A stretch of 64,000 nt of DNA from Helicobacter pylori (GTDB taxonomy: Bacteria > Campylobacterota > Campylobacteria > Campylobacterales > Helicobacteraceae), in the NCBI RefSeq assembly GCF_016755635.1, contig NZ_CP051500.1, positions 186,001 through 250,000 on the forward strand, read 5' to 3'. Positions 22,139 through 33,161 of the stretch are shown piece after piece. The notes under the pieces are model-generated. The model was not told the origin of the DNA. It saw only the letters and a list, made by a program, of their open reading frames with translations, and made no database searches. Position 1 is the first letter of the stretch. Each line of letters starts with the position of its first letter. A program made the position numbers and the translations under genes.

Positions 22139-22167
22139 ATTATAGCAAGCTTTGGTTACTTTGTCAA
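22139..22167 (-). promoter_or_regulatory. Perfect sigma-70-type promoter (TTGACA-N17-TATAAT)
   Basis: The minus strand reads TTGACA (22162-22167), a 17-nt spacer and TATAAT (22139-22144). In this window only the promoter in front of tRNA-Ala is as good. Confidence 0.75.
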
Positions 22168-22298
22168 GCATGACCCCACTCTTATAAGGCTATAATAAAT
22201 GGATACTAGCATGCTAAAGCTTGAGTTGGTTTGGTGGTTTTTGCTAGCGAAAAAGGCGTTGGTATTAAAAATAAAACCCTTACGCCAAAACTCCCCAT

Positions 22299-23450
22299 TC
22301 ATTTCTCGCTCAAATCCTCTAAAACCCCTAAAAACACTTTTTCTAAAAGCTCTAATTCTTTCAAGCTCACCCTTTCATCAATGGCATGGATCCTGTCATT
22401 AATAACGCCAAACTCCACCACTTCTATGCCATGAGCGCTAAAAAATCGCGCATCGCTCGTGCCGCCTTTGGTGTTTAAAAGGGGGGTGGTGTGGCATGTT
22501 TTTAAAATATTTTCTTGTAAAACGCTGGTAAGCTTTGAATGGGAAGCCGTGATGAAAGGCGAACTGCTTGACTCTAATTCTAAAGCGTGAGGCAAATTTT
22601 TCAAAACCTTTTCTAAATATTCTTTCAAACTTTCTTTAGTGGTTTTTAAAGAATGGCGCACATTAAAGGTAATTTCTACGCTTGCGGGCGTTACATTATT
22701 AGCCCCTAACCCTGCATGCAAGTTGGTGATGACTAATTTTGAAGGGTCAAAACACTCATCGCCATTGTCTAAATGAACTCCTGAAATCAAAGGCAAAACC
22801 GAAGCGAGCGTATCAATAGGGTTTTGGCATTTTTGCGGGTAAGCCACATGCCCTTGAGTGCCTTTTAAAATGAGTTTGCCATTAATGGAGCCTCTTCGGC
22901 CAATTTTGATGCTATCGCCTAAGACTTTTTCGCAAGTGGGTTCAGCCACAATCGCCATATGGGGCAGCAAATCTTTTTCTTTGAGTTTTTCTAACATAAG
23001 CCTAGTGCCAAAAATCCCTGGCCCTTCTTCATCGCTCGTGAGTAAAATAGAAAGCAAAAAAGGGGTTTTAGGGTTAAAATTTAAACTCGCGCTCAAAAAC
23101 GCCCCCACGCCCCCCTTCATGTCTTGCGCCCCACGGCCGTATAAAAACCCCTCCTTAATAATAGGTTTAAAAGGATCGCTTTGCCAATTATCTCCAGGAG
23201 GCACGACATCAATATGCCCTGCAAAGCAAAAGTGCAAGGGCTTAACACTTTCTTCTGCATGCTCTTTTTTTACATGCTCTTTGGGGGGGTTAAAAATGCG
23301 GTATAAAAAAAGGTTTTTCACGCCATTTTCCCCACACTCTAGAGCTTTAAAAGTAGGAAAAAGCGATTTAATGTATTCAAAAATACCGCATTCTTTGGGC
23401 GTAATGGTGGGGTAGCTGATGAGCTTTTGGGTGATTTCTAAAGCGTCCAT
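22299..23450 (-). CDS. dapE: Succinyl-diaminopimelate desuccinylase
   Basis: DapE releases L,L-diaminopimelate for lysine and peptidoglycan synthesis. It is a 383-residue di-zinc M20 peptidase-family enzyme: [12 protein letters not shown] has the first metal histidine and aspartate, [10 protein letters not shown] the bridging aspartate, TSDEEGPG the catalytic glutamate pair, and GGTSDARFF a C-terminal site. ATG 23450 is preceded by AAAGGA; extra in-frame codons upstream reach into mnmG and are ignored. It starts 10 nt after mnmG, so the two are probably cotranscribed. Confidence 0.96.
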   Translation of the reverse strand: MDALEITQKLISYPTITPKECGIFEYIKSLFPTFKALECGENGVKNLFLYRIFNPPKEHVKKEHAEESVKPLHFCFAGHIDVVPPGDNWQSDPFKPIIKEGFLYGRGAQDMKGGVGAFLSASLNFNPKTPFLLSILLTSDEEGPGIFGTRLMLEKLKEKDLLPHMAIVAEPTCEKVLGDSIKIGRRGSINGKLILKGTQGHVAYPQKCQNPIDTLASVLPLISGVHLDNGDECFDPSKLVITNLHAGLGANNVTPASVEITFNVRHSLKTTKESLKEYLEKVLKNLPHALELESSSSPFITASHSKLTSVLQENILKTCHTTPLLNTKGGTSDARFFSAHGIEVVEFGVINDRIHAIDERVSLKELELLEKVFLGVLEDLSEK

Positions 23451-23460
23451 TAAAAATCCT

Positions 23461-25326
23461 TTAAGAATTTTTTCGCAAATGGATGTATAAATGCAAAACA
23501 TCTAAATTCGCCGGGGTGATCCCGCTGATTTCTGAGGCTTCAAAAAGGCTTTTGGGGCGGAATTTTTCTAACTTTTCTACCGCTTCTAAGCTTAAGCCTG
23601 GAATGCCTTTAAACACAAAACCTTTAGGGATAGAAACTTTGAGCATGCTATCCATTTTAGCGATATTTTCGTGTTGCTTTTCAATATAAATATTATACTT
23701 GCATTCAATTTTAATCTGCTCTAAAACCCGCTCATTCAAAGGCGTTAAAAAGCTGAAAAAGGAGCGCATTTTTTTTAGATTAAAACTATCGCGCGCCAAC
23801 AAACTAACGCCATCAACCTTGTCATTGATAGGGTTTTCATCTAATTCATTCAAGCGTTTTAACACTTCTTTGCTAGGGGTAAGGACGCATTCTTTAAGGC
23901 GTTTGAGATTGTCTTGTATTTCTTGTTGGTCTTTTTTCAATCCCTTATAAAAATCCTCTTCCATAAGCCCTAAACGATAGGCATGTTCGCCTAATCTAAA
24001 AAGCGTGTTGTCCTCTCTTAAAAGCAAGCGGTATTCGGCTCGACTGGTAAACATTCTGTAAGGCTCATTCGTGCCTTTAGTGACCAAATCATCAATCAAA
24101 ACACCGATATAAGCTTCATTGCGCTTTAAAATAAAGGGGTCTTGATTCTTTAAGGCTAATACCGCATTAATCCCAGCCATAAGCCCTTGAGCCGCCGCTT
24201 CTTCATAGCCGGTAGTCCCATTGATTTGCCCGGCCAAATAAAGCCCCTTGATTTTTTTGGTTTCTAAAGTGTGGGTCAATTCCGTGGGCTGGATAAAATC
24301 ATACTCTATTGCATAGCCGTAGCGCGTGATGAGGGCGTTTTCTAAGCCTTTGATAGAGTGAATGACCTTTTCTTGCACATCTAGGGGTAAAGAGGTGCTT
24401 AAGCCGTTGATATAATATTCGCTTTTGTGGATGGTTTGAGGCTCTAAAAACAGCTGGTGGCGTTCTTTTTCGCTGAAGCGGTTGATTTTATCTTCAATGC
24501 TAGGGCAATACCTTGGGCCTATGCCTTCAATTTGACCGCTAAATAGGGGGGCTCGGTGGAAATTATCCCTAATGATTTGGTGGGTAATGGGGTTAGTGTA
24601 AGTGATAAAACATGAGAGTTGGGTGGGGTTAAAATCTTTGGTTTTATAGCTAAAATAGGGAGGGTTTGTGTCCCCAAAATGCTCTTCTAAGCCTTCAAAA
24701 TCAATGCTATTGCCTGCCACTCTTGGGCAAGTGCCGGTTTTTAACCTTTCTGCCTTAAAGCCAAGCTCCCTTAAATTCAAGGCTAAAGAATTAGAAGCGT
24801 TTTCCCCAAAGCGCCCGTTTTGGTTTTGGTGCGTGCCAATATGCACCACCCCTTTTAAAAAAGTGCCTGTGGTGATGATCACTTTTTTAGCCTTATAAGT
24901 GTTATTAATATTCGTGGTTACGCCCACCACCTCATCGTTTTCAAGGATTAAATTTTCGGTCATTTCTTGAGAGACGCTCAAATTAGGGGTGTTTAAAACG
25001 AGATTTCTTGCAAAAATGCGGTAAGTATCCATATCAATTTGCGCTCTAGTCCCCCTAACCGCCGGCCCTTTAGAAGCGTTTAGCACACGATATTGCAAAC
25101 CGCTATGATCCGTAATAATCCCCATAGCCCCCCCTAACACATCCACTTCTTTAGTCAAATGCCCTTTACCCAAGCCCCCAATGGCCGGATTACAGCTCGC
25201 TAAACCGATCGTGTCTATGAGCATGGTGATTAAATGCACTCTAGCCCCCATTTTAGCCGCAATCAAGCTCGCTTCAATGCCTGCATGCCCCCCACCAACC
25301 ACTAAAATATCACTTTCTTTTACCAC
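23461..25326 (-). CDS. mnmG: tRNA uridine-5-carboxymethylaminomethyl modification enzyme MnmG
   Basis: MnmG (GidA) works with MnmE to modify the wobble uridine of several tRNAs. The 621-residue protein starts with an FAD-binding [12 protein letters not shown] and carries the family signatures [11 protein letters not shown] and [19 protein letters not shown]. The start is GTG behind AGGAAA. A TACAAT -10 box is visible at 25381-25386 on the minus strand. Length is normal. Confidence 0.97.
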   Translation of the reverse strand: MVKESDILVVGGGHAGIEASLIAAKMGARVHLITMLIDTIGLASCNPAIGGLGKGHLTKEVDVLGGAMGIITDHSGLQYRVLNASKGPAVRGTRAQIDMDTYRIFARNLVLNTPNLSVSQEMTENLILENDEVVGVTTNINNTYKAKKVIITTGTFLKGVVHIGTHQNQNGRFGENASNSLALNLRELGFKAERLKTGTCPRVAGNSIDFEGLEEHFGDTNPPYFSYKTKDFNPTQLSCFITYTNPITHQIIRDNFHRAPLFSGQIEGIGPRYCPSIEDKINRFSEKERHQLFLEPQTIHKSEYYINGLSTSLPLDVQEKVIHSIKGLENALITRYGYAIEYDFIQPTELTHTLETKKIKGLYLAGQINGTTGYEEAAAQGLMAGINAVLALKNQDPFILKRNEAYIGVLIDDLVTKGTNEPYRMFTSRAEYRLLLREDNTLFRLGEHAYRLGLMEEDFYKGLKKDQQEIQDNLKRLKECVLTPSKEVLKRLNELDENPINDKVDGVSLLARDSFNLKKMRSFFSFLTPLNERVLEQIKIECKYNIYIEKQHENIAKMDSMLKVSIPKGFVFKGIPGLSLEAVEKLEKFRPKSLFEASEISGITPANLDVLHLYIHLRKNS

Positions 25327-25421
25327 TCTTTTTCCTATTTTGATATGATTTTTCTAAAATCTTAGTTTTGAAAAAGTTTTATTGTAGCATGTAGGTTAGT
25401 AATTTTAAAGGGTAAAATAAA

Positions 25422-27068
25422 ATGGAAAATCATTCGCATGCCAATACGAATACTGATGACAAAAGTACCAAGATCGTGCGCTTGTTGGGGTTAATAGGGG
25501 GGGCGTTAATCGCGCTTGTTATCTACTATGCGCTTAATGTTCAAATGCCTCATATTGTAGAAGAAATCCCCAAGCTCAGCTCTTTGAATTATAAGGCGAT
25601 GCCTGTTGTGGCGGGGGTGGCTGTTTTAATGGGGATATGGTGGATGACTGAAGCCATTGACTTGCCTGCAACCGCGCTTTTACCTTTGGTGCTTTTTAGC
25701 GTCTTTAGCGTGGATCAATTCGCTCATATCAGCTCTTCTTACGCATCGCCCATTATCTTTCTTTTTATGGGAGGGTTTATTTTAGCTTTAAGCATGCAAA
25801 AATGGAACTTGCACACACGCATCGCTTTAAGCATTATTTTATTAGTGGGCACAAGCCCTAGGAGGTTGATTTTAGGTTTCATGATCGCTACAGGCTTTTT
25901 GTCTATGTGGGTGAGCAATACCGCAACGGCGGTGATGATGTTTCCTGTTGGCATGAGCGTTTTGCAATTAGTCGCTAAACTGGTGGGTAAAGAAAACGCC
26001 TCTAATGCATTCTATCAAAAAGAAGAAATCACCAAAGTGCATGGGGGCATTATGAGTAATATCGTGCATAAGGGCAAAGATATTACCCAAGTCATTCAAG
26101 AAAAGACGATCATTTATCGCACGAATTTCAGTATTTGCTTGATGCTTGGCATCGCTTATGCGGCTTCTATTGGCTCTTTAGGCACTTTGATTGGCACGCC
26201 GCCTAACGCTTTATTAGCCGGCTATATGAAAACCGCTTTCAATATTGAAATTGATTTCGCTCAGTGGATGGTGTTTGGGACGCCGTTAGCCTTCATCATG
26301 CTCATTTTAGCGTGGCTCTTGCTCACTTATGCGATTTTCCCTTTAAAGATTAAAGAAATTCCAGGGGGTAAGGAAGTCGTTAGATTAGAGTTAAACAAAT
26401 TAGGCCGTTTGAGTCAAGCGGAAATCTCGGTGGGCGTTATTTTTATCCTAGCGTCTTTAGGGTGGATTTTTTTAGATACGATTTTAAAATCTTGGGGCAT
26501 TAAAATAGATAAAATTGATTCCGTGATCGCTATGGGGGTTTCTGTGCTTTTATTCATTTTGCCCGCTAACAATCAGGGCGATAGGCTCATTGATTGGGGT
26601 GTTGCTAAAAAACTCCCTTGGGATGTGTTGCTTTTATTTGGCGGCGGGTTAGCCTTGAGCGTGCAATTTTCTAAAACTGGGTTGAGTTTGTGGATCGGGC
26701 ATTTGGTCTCTGGCTTTTCGCATTTACCGATTTTATTCATCATTGTCATGGTAACTTTAATGGTCATTTTCTTAACCGAAATCACTTCTAACACCGCTAC
26801 TGCTGCCGCATTTTTACCGGTGATTGGGGGAGTGGCGATGGGCATGGGTTATGAAAACCATCAGAGCTTGTTATTGACCATTCCTGTAGCCTTGAGCGCA
26901 ACTTGCGCGTTCATGCTCCCTGTGGCCACCCCACCCAATGCGATAGCTTATGGCTCTGGGTATGTTAAAATAACGGATATGATTAAAGCTGGTTTGTGGC
27001 TTAATTTGGTGGGCGTTGTTTTGATTAGCGCGTTTAGCTATTTTTTGGTTTCGTTAATATTTAATTGA
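25422..27068 (+). CDS. Sodium/dicarboxylate symporter (DASS family)
   Basis: This is a 548-residue inner-membrane protein with about 12-14 hydrophobic helices. Two SNTATA-type motifs (WVSNTATAVMMF and EITSNTATAAAFLP) are the sodium and carboxylate sites of the divalent anion:sodium symporter family, and GTLIGTPPNALLAG and ATPPNAIAYGSG are the matching clamp loops. A dicarboxylate such as succinate or fumarate is the most likely substrate, by family. The N-terminal codons include seven G in a row (25497-25503). It is divergent from mnmG and 12 nt from cdsA. Confidence 0.88.
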   Translation: MENHSHANTNTDDKSTKIVRLLGLIGGALIALVIYYALNVQMPHIVEEIPKLSSLNYKAMPVVAGVAVLMGIWWMTEAIDLPATALLPLVLFSVFSVDQFAHISSSYASPIIFLFMGGFILALSMQKWNLHTRIALSIILLVGTSPRRLILGFMIATGFLSMWVSNTATAVMMFPVGMSVLQLVAKLVGKENASNAFYQKEEITKVHGGIMSNIVHKGKDITQVIQEKTIIYRTNFSICLMLGIAYAASIGSLGTLIGTPPNALLAGYMKTAFNIEIDFAQWMVFGTPLAFIMLILAWLLLTYAIFPLKIKEIPGGKEVVRLELNKLGRLSQAEISVGVIFILASLGWIFLDTILKSWGIKIDKIDSVIAMGVSVLLFILPANNQGDRLIDWGVAKKLPWDVLLLFGGGLALSVQFSKTGLSLWIGHLVSGFSHLPILFIIVMVTLMVIFLTEITSNTATAAAFLPVIGGVAMGMGYENHQSLLLTIPVALSATCAFMLPVATPPNAIAYGSGYVKITDMIKAGLWLNLVGVVLISAFSYFLVSLIFN

Positions 27069-27080
27069 TTAAGGAAAAAA

Positions 27081-27881
27081 GTGAAAGAAGAGTTATTTAA
27101 AGAAAAATCTCGTTACATTACAGGGTTTGTTTTAATCATTGTGGCGGGCTTGATTTTGTATGCGGACAATTTGTTGTTGTTTTGGGCGGTTTTAGGGGGG
27201 ATTTATGCGGTAGGGTTTTCTGAAGCGTTAAGATTATTCCAAGTTAAAGCGAGCTTTAGCTTGTATCTCATTTTAGTGTTGTCATGGGTGGCGGCGTATT
27301 TTAACGGGCGCCCTATAGAATGCGCTCTTATCAGTGCCATGGTCATGGCTAGCATCATCGCTTATCAAAAAGCGCACCATAGCGAAGCCATTTTACCCTT
27401 TTTATACCCGGGCGTTGGGTTTTTTGCGCTTTTTGGGGTTTATAAGGATTTTGGCGCAGTAGCGATCATTTGGCTTTTAGTGGTGGTGGTCGCAAGCGAT
27501 GTGGGGGCGTTTTTTGGAGGCAAGCTTTTAGGCAAAACCCCTTTTACGCCCACTTCACCGAATAAAACCTTAGAGGGCGCGTTGATTGGCGTTGTTTTGG
27601 CGAGCGTTTTAGGATCGTTTGTGGGCATGGGGAAATTGAGCGGAGGTTTTCTTATGGCGCTCTTTTTTAGTTTTTTAATCGCTCTTATAGCGGTGTTTGG
27701 GGATTTGTATGAAAGCTATTTGAAAAGAAAGGCTGGGATCAAAGATAGCGGTAAAATTTTACCCGGGCATGGGGGCGTTTTAGACCGGTTGGATTCCATG
27801 CTTTTTGGGGCTTTAGGCTTGCATGCGTTGTTGTATTTTTTAGAAGTTTGGAAAGAGACGGCGGTGTTTTTAGGGGATTGA
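27081..27881 (+). CDS. cdsA: Phosphatidate cytidylyltransferase
   Basis: CdsA makes CDP-diacylglycerol, the precursor of all phospholipids here. The 266-residue membrane protein has about seven helices and the C-terminal signature KRKAGIKDSGKILPGHGGVLDRLDS, expected for the family. The start is GTG behind AAGGAA. The TGA stop abuts the ATG of dxr directly, so translation is probably coupled. Confidence 0.95.
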   Translation: MKEELFKEKSRYITGFVLIIVAGLILYADNLLLFWAVLGGIYAVGFSEALRLFQVKASFSLYLILVLSWVAAYFNGRPIECALISAMVMASIIAYQKAHHSEAILPFLYPGVGFFALFGVYKDFGAVAIIWLLVVVVASDVGAFFGGKLLGKTPFTPTSPNKTLEGALIGVVLASVLGSFVGMGKLSGGFLMALFFSFLIALIAVFGDLYESYLKRKAGIKDSGKILPGHGGVLDRLDSMLFGALGLHALLYFLEVWKETAVFLGD

Positions 27882-28982
27882 ATGGTTGTTTTAGGAAGCA
27901 CCGGCTCTATTGGGAAAAACGCCCTAAAAATCGCAAAAAAATTTGGCGTAGAAATAGAAGCCTTAAGCTGTGGGAAAAATATCGCTTTAATCAATGAGCA
28001 AATCAAAATTTTCAAACCCAAGAAAGTAGCGATCTTAGATCCTAGCGATTTGAATGATTTAGAGCCTTTGGGTGCGGAAGTGTTTGTAGGGCTAGACGGC
28101 ATTGATGCGATGATAGAAGAGTGCACCTCAAATTTAGTCCTTAACGCCATTGTGGGCGTGGCAGGATTGAAAGCGAGCTTTAAAAGCTTACAAAGGAATA
28201 AAAAACTAGCCCTAGCGAATAAAGAGAGCTTAGTGAGCGCGGGGCATTTATTAGACATTTCACAAATCACGCCCGTTGATAGCGAGCATTTTGGTTTGTG
28301 GGCGTTGTTGCAAAACAAGACTTTAAAGCCTAAATCTTTAATCATTAGCGCGAGTGGGGGGGCTTTTAGGGACACGCCTTTAGAACTTATCGCTATTCAA
28401 AACGCGCAAAACGCGCTCAAGCACCCTAATTGGAGCATGGGATCTAAAATCACCATTGATTCAGCGAGCATGGTCAATAAGCTTTTTGAAATCCTAGAAA
28501 CCTATTGGCTTTTTGGCGCGTCTTTAAAGATTGATGCGCTGATTGAAAGGAGTTCTATCGTGCATGCTTTGGTGGAGTTTGAAGATAACTCTATCATCGC
28601 GCATTTGGCGAGTGCGGACATGCAATTACCCATAAGCTATGCGATCGATCCGAAGTTAGCTTCTTTGAGCGCGTCTATCAAACCCCTAGATTTATACGCT
28701 TTAAGCGCGATTAAATTTGAACCCATTAGCATGGAGCGCTACACTTTGTGGCGTTATAAAGACTTGTTGTTGGAAAACCCAAAGCTTGGCGTGGTGCTGA
28801 ATGCGAGCAATGAGGTGGCGATGGAGAAGTTTTTAAATCAAGAGATCGCTTTTGGTGGGCTTATCAAAACCATTTCTCAAGCCCTAGAATCATACGCTAA
28901 AATGCCTTTCAAGCTCTCTAATTTAGACGAAGTGCTAGAACTGGATAAGGAAGTTAGGGATCGTTTTAAAAATTATAGGTAG
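27882..28982 (+). CDS. dxr: 1-deoxy-D-xylulose 5-phosphate reductoisomerase
   Basis: Dxr is the committed step of the MEP isoprenoid pathway, making methylerythritol phosphate with NADPH. The 366-residue protein starts with the nucleotide-binding LGSTGSIGKNAL, and has LANKESLVSAGH, the metal-site DSEHFGLWALL and the SASGGAFRDTP substrate loop. It begins immediately after cdsA. The polyprenyl synthase at 52805 uses its products. Confidence 0.96.
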   Translation: MVVLGSTGSIGKNALKIAKKFGVEIEALSCGKNIALINEQIKIFKPKKVAILDPSDLNDLEPLGAEVFVGLDGIDAMIEECTSNLVLNAIVGVAGLKASFKSLQRNKKLALANKESLVSAGHLLDISQITPVDSEHFGLWALLQNKTLKPKSLIISASGGAFRDTPLELIAIQNAQNALKHPNWSMGSKITIDSASMVNKLFEILETYWLFGASLKIDALIERSSIVHALVEFEDNSIIAHLASADMQLPISYAIDPKLASLSASIKPLDLYALSAIKFEPISMERYTLWRYKDLLLENPKLGVVLNASNEVAMEKFLNQEIAFGGLIKTISQALESYAKMPFKLSNLDEVLELDKEVRDRFKNYR

Positions 28983-29163
28983 TGTTGAATGAATGGTTTG
29001 ATAAGGAGTTGATGCGTGTTTAAATCAGCTTTTGGTGCTTTTAGCTCTAATTTTTAGCGTTATAATCCATTTGGTTAGGGTTGCATAAAACCCCACTTTT
29101 TAAAAAAATGAAAGAATATTAAGGTTAAACAAGTTCATTGAACTAAACCTACAAGCTTATAGC
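28983..29163. other. Intergenic, no gene seen
   Basis: This 181-nt convergent gap after dxr holds no reading frame or clear hairpin that I can support. Confidence 0.5.
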
Positions 29164-29715
29164 CTATCTCCTTACAAACTGCTTGTATAAAAATTCCTTT
29201 CTCCCTATGGCGATGATATGGTTGCGCATTTTGTCATGCAAATCGCCTAAGAAAAAAGGGGCTTTTAATTCCAGTTTAGGGATGTCTAGGGCATACACTT
29301 GAATCAAGTAATGGTGATCGCCATTAGGAGGCATGGGGCCGATATAGACGCTGTTATTGAGGTTGGAGCGTTGTTTTTCGCTTTCATTAAGAGAAGAACG
29401 GATAAAGCCTTGAGTGAGCGAATTGACCCCTTGAACAATCCTTTTATCCATCATGGAAGCGTTTTCTTCTAATACATTGTAAGAAATATTGCCCACGACC
29501 CAATGGACAAACGGCATGCCGCACACTTTTTGCGCGTCATGATCTATTAATTCTAAAGCGTAGCTTTTAGCGCCTTCCACTTTTTGCCATGAGATTTTAG
29601 GCGAATAAGTGGGTAATCCGTTTGGGTTAAGAAACCCTCTAGGGGCGTTGCCGCCAAATTTAGCGTCCAAATACCCTTCTGAATCGGTTTGAATCATCAC
29701 TTCAAAAGTTTTCAT
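29164..29715 (-). CDS. YbhB/YbcL-type PEBP family protein
   Basis: The 183-residue protein has the phosphatidylethanolamine-binding protein signatures: DHDAQKVCGMPFVHWVVGNI (ligand-site aspartate and histidine) and GPMPPNGDHHYLIQVYALD. Bacterial members bind small anionic ligands, and some affect kinases; the role here is unknown. I chose ATG 29715, preceded by AAGGGC, because the extra upstream residues are not family-like. No signal peptide, so probably cytoplasmic. Monocistronic. Confidence 0.85.
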   Translation of the reverse strand: MKTFEVMIQTDSEGYLDAKFGGNAPRGFLNPNGLPTYSPKISWQKVEGAKSYALELIDHDAQKVCGMPFVHWVVGNISYNVLEENASMMDKRIVQGVNSLTQGFIRSSLNESEKQRSNLNNSVYIGPMPPNGDHHYLIQVYALDIPKLELKAPFFLGDLHDKMRNHIIAIGRKEFLYKQFVRR

Positions 29716-29855
29716 TTTAAGCCCTTTTTCTTTGAAATCATTTTCCTTTATTGTAGCATGATCATAAAAACACATCTTACTTTGGAACATGATATTAGAA
29801 TAATTATTTTTAATGATTGTATAGCTATTTATTTTTGGTGGTTACCATTGAACGC

Positions 29856-30320
29856 ATGGAAAGTAGAATAAATCGTTTGAGCGCCAAAATAGACGCACTA
29901 TTGGAACAGCAAAAAAAAGTGATTTCGTTGTTAGAAACTTATTTGAGCGTTTATTCCACACCACAAGAGGCTTCAAATAAGCTTTTTAAAGGCGTTAGTC
30001 AAGGGATGGAGTTAGCCCCAGAAATCGCACAAGAAGATGAAGAAAAACGCCTTTATGTGTTGCAATATTTAAGCCATGTGGATATTACCAAAAACAAGCA
30101 AGACTCCCAGCTCAAAAAAGATTGTTTGGAATTTATCCAAAGGTTTAATATCCCAAAACCCATTATTATTACCGCTCTTTATAACCTTAAAGGCATTAAG
30201 CCCACGAAAAAAGAAGTAGCGAAACAATTGCAAAAACTCTATGTGTGGGAGAAGCGTTACCAACAAGGGGGGATAGACGCTTTAAAAGACAGGCGTGGGA
30301 GACCCCTTAAAAAGCCTTAA
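29856..30320 (+). CDS. Coiled-coil protein with transposase-type helix-turn-helix
   Basis: About 155 residues long. The N-terminal third (RINRLSAKIDALLEQQKKVISLLETYL) is a heptad-like coiled coil. The C-terminal part ends VWEKRYQQGGIDALKDRRGRPLKK, which resembles the helix-turn-helix domain of IS3- or IS481-type transposases and related DNA-binding proteins. No catalytic DDE domain follows and no terminal repeats are seen, so it is not an active element. The ATG at 29856 has no strong ribosome binding site, and the start is uncertain. It could be a repurposed DNA-binding protein or a remnant. Confidence 0.6.
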   Translation: MESRINRLSAKIDALLEQQKKVISLLETYLSVYSTPQEASNKLFKGVSQGMELAPEIAQEDEEKRLYVLQYLSHVDITKNKQDSQLKKDCLEFIQRFNIPKPIIITALYNLKGIKPTKKEVAKQLQKLYVWEKRYQQGGIDALKDRRGRPLKKP

Positions 30321-30332
30321 GCGACTTGGTAG

Positions 30333-31658
<1,326 letters not shown>

Positions 31659-31679
31659 AAAGAATATAAAGGAATCAAA

Positions 31680-32660
31680 ATGGCAAAACATGATTTAGTG
31701 GGTTCGGTTCTCTGGGACGCGTATTCTAAAGAAGTTCAAAGGCGCATGGATAACCCCACGCATTTAGGGGTCATCACCGAAGAGCAGGCTAAAGCCAAAA
31801 ACGCTAAGCTGATTGTGGCGGATTATGGTGCAGAAGCATGCGGTGATGCGGTGAGGTTGTATTGGCTTGTAGATGAAAGCACGGATAGAATTGTTGATGC
31901 GAAGTTTAAAAGCTTTGGTTGCGGAACAGCGATCGCAAGCTCAGACATGATGGTAGAGTTGTGTTTGAATAAAAGAGTCCAAGATGCGGTAAAAATCACG
32001 AATTTAGACGTGGAAAGAGGCTTAAGAGACGATCCGGACACACCGGCGGTGCCTGGGCAAAAAATGCACTGCTCCGTGATGGCGTATGATGTGATCAAAA
32101 AAGCTGCCGGCATGTATTTAGGGAAAAACGCTGAAGATTTTGAAGAAGAAATCATCGTGTGCGAGTGCGCTAGGGTGAGTTTAGGCACGATTAAAGAAGT
32201 GATTAGGCTCAATGATTTAAAAAGCGTTGAAGAAATCACTAACTACACCAAAGCCGGCGCGTTTTGTAAAAGCTGTGTGAGGCCTGGAGGGCATGAAAAA
32301 AGGGATTATTACCTGGTGGATATTCTTAAAGAAGTGCGCGAAGAAATGGAAGCTGAAAAACTTAAAGCCGCCGCGAATAAATCCCAAAATGGGGAATTGG
32401 CTTTCAGGGAAATGACTATGGTTCAAAAGATTAAAGCGGTGGATAAAGTCATAGATGAAAATATCCGCGCTATGCTTATGATGGATGGGGGGGATTTAGA
32501 GATTTTAGACATTAAAGAAAGCGATGATTACATTGATGTGTATATCCGCTACATGGGGGCATGCGATGGGTGCATGAGCGCGACTACCGGGACATTATTT
32601 GCCATTGAAAACGCCTTGCAGGAATTATTGGATCGCAGTATCAGGGTGTTACCGATTTGA
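31680..32660 (+). CDS. nifU: Fe-S cluster scaffold NifU
   Basis: NifU is the scaffold on which clusters are built and from which they are handed on. The 326-residue protein has all three nitrogen-fixation-type modules: an IscU-like N-terminal domain (FGCGTAIASSD and KMHCSVMA cysteines), a central BFD-like [2Fe-2S] domain (IVCECARVS, AFCKSCVRPGG), and a C-terminal Nfu domain with the GACDGCMSATTG CxxC motif. ATG follows AAGGAA. Seven G at 32487-32493 lie in the coding region. Confidence 0.96.
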   Translation: MAKHDLVGSVLWDAYSKEVQRRMDNPTHLGVITEEQAKAKNAKLIVADYGAEACGDAVRLYWLVDESTDRIVDAKFKSFGCGTAIASSDMMVELCLNKRVQDAVKITNLDVERGLRDDPDTPAVPGQKMHCSVMAYDVIKKAAGMYLGKNAEDFEEEIIVCECARVSLGTIKEVIRLNDLKSVEEITNYTKAGAFCKSCVRPGGHEKRDYYLVDILKEVREEMEAEKLKAAANKSQNGELAFREMTMVQKIKAVDKVIDENIRAMLMMDGGDLEILDIKESDDYIDVYIRYMGACDGCMSATTGTLFAIENALQELLDRSIRVLPI

Positions 32661-32815
32661 TTTGTTCTTTTTAGGGGGTGAAGGCCTTTTTTGAGCGAAG
32701 CGCTAATAAACTCACAATGAGGAATGATTAGCACTTGCAACATTATTCATTATACGCTACTTTTATGCTAATATGCTATTTTGAAGCGATTTGCGATGAT
32801 GATTGAAGGAACTTG

Positions 32816-33049
32816 ATGAAAACGACAGAAAACACAGATGAAACTCACTTAAGGGGAACTAAAAATAAACTAGGACGCAAACCAAAAGCAGACGCTAATA
32901 AAAAAACTCGCGCGGTAAGCTTGTATTTTTCTGATGAGCAATACCAAAAACTAGAGAAAATGGCTAACGAAGAAGAAGAAAGCGTGGGATCTTATATCAA
33001 ACGCTATATTTTGAAGGCTTTAAGAAAAATAGAGCAAAATGGCGCTTGA
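32816..33049 (+). CDS. Arc/MetJ-type (ribbon-helix-helix) DNA-binding protein
   Basis: This 77-residue basic protein has the pattern of a ribbon-helix-helix regulator: RAVSLYFSDEQYQKLEKMANEEEESVGSYIKRYILKAL has the DNA-contacting strand followed by two helices. A homologous H. pylori protein has a solved structure and has been reported as acid-induced; I recall this and cannot confirm it here. Start ATG 32816 is behind GAAGGA, with a TTG three nt before. A TATGCTAAT -10-like sequence precedes it. Its targets are unknown. Confidence 0.8.
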   Translation: MKTTENTDETHLRGTKNKLGRKPKADANKKTRAVSLYFSDEQYQKLEKMANEEEESVGSYIKRYILKALRKIEQNGA

Positions 33050-33091
33050 TAACTTTTTAACTTGGTTTTAGTTTAGCTTTACGAGTTTTGC

Positions 33092-33097
33092 TATAGA
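33092..33097 (+). promoter_or_regulatory. Likely -10 box of radA
   Basis: TTGCTATAGAAT, an extended -10 form, lies about 65 nt upstream of the radA TTG. Confidence 0.45.
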
Positions 33098-33161
33098 ATA
33101 AAACCAAAACCTTGTTTTTATCTGGTCTTTAGCTGTGTGATTTTTAAAAAAGAGTGGTATT

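Noticed and set aside
22187..22200. Plus-strand TATAAT before dapE's 3' end
   Set aside because: It points antisense into dapE and no RNA or frame of note follows; H. pylori has many such boxes by chance.
27716..28375. Minus-strand 219-codon frame opposite cdsA and dxr
   Set aside because: Antisense to two enzymes with intact motifs.
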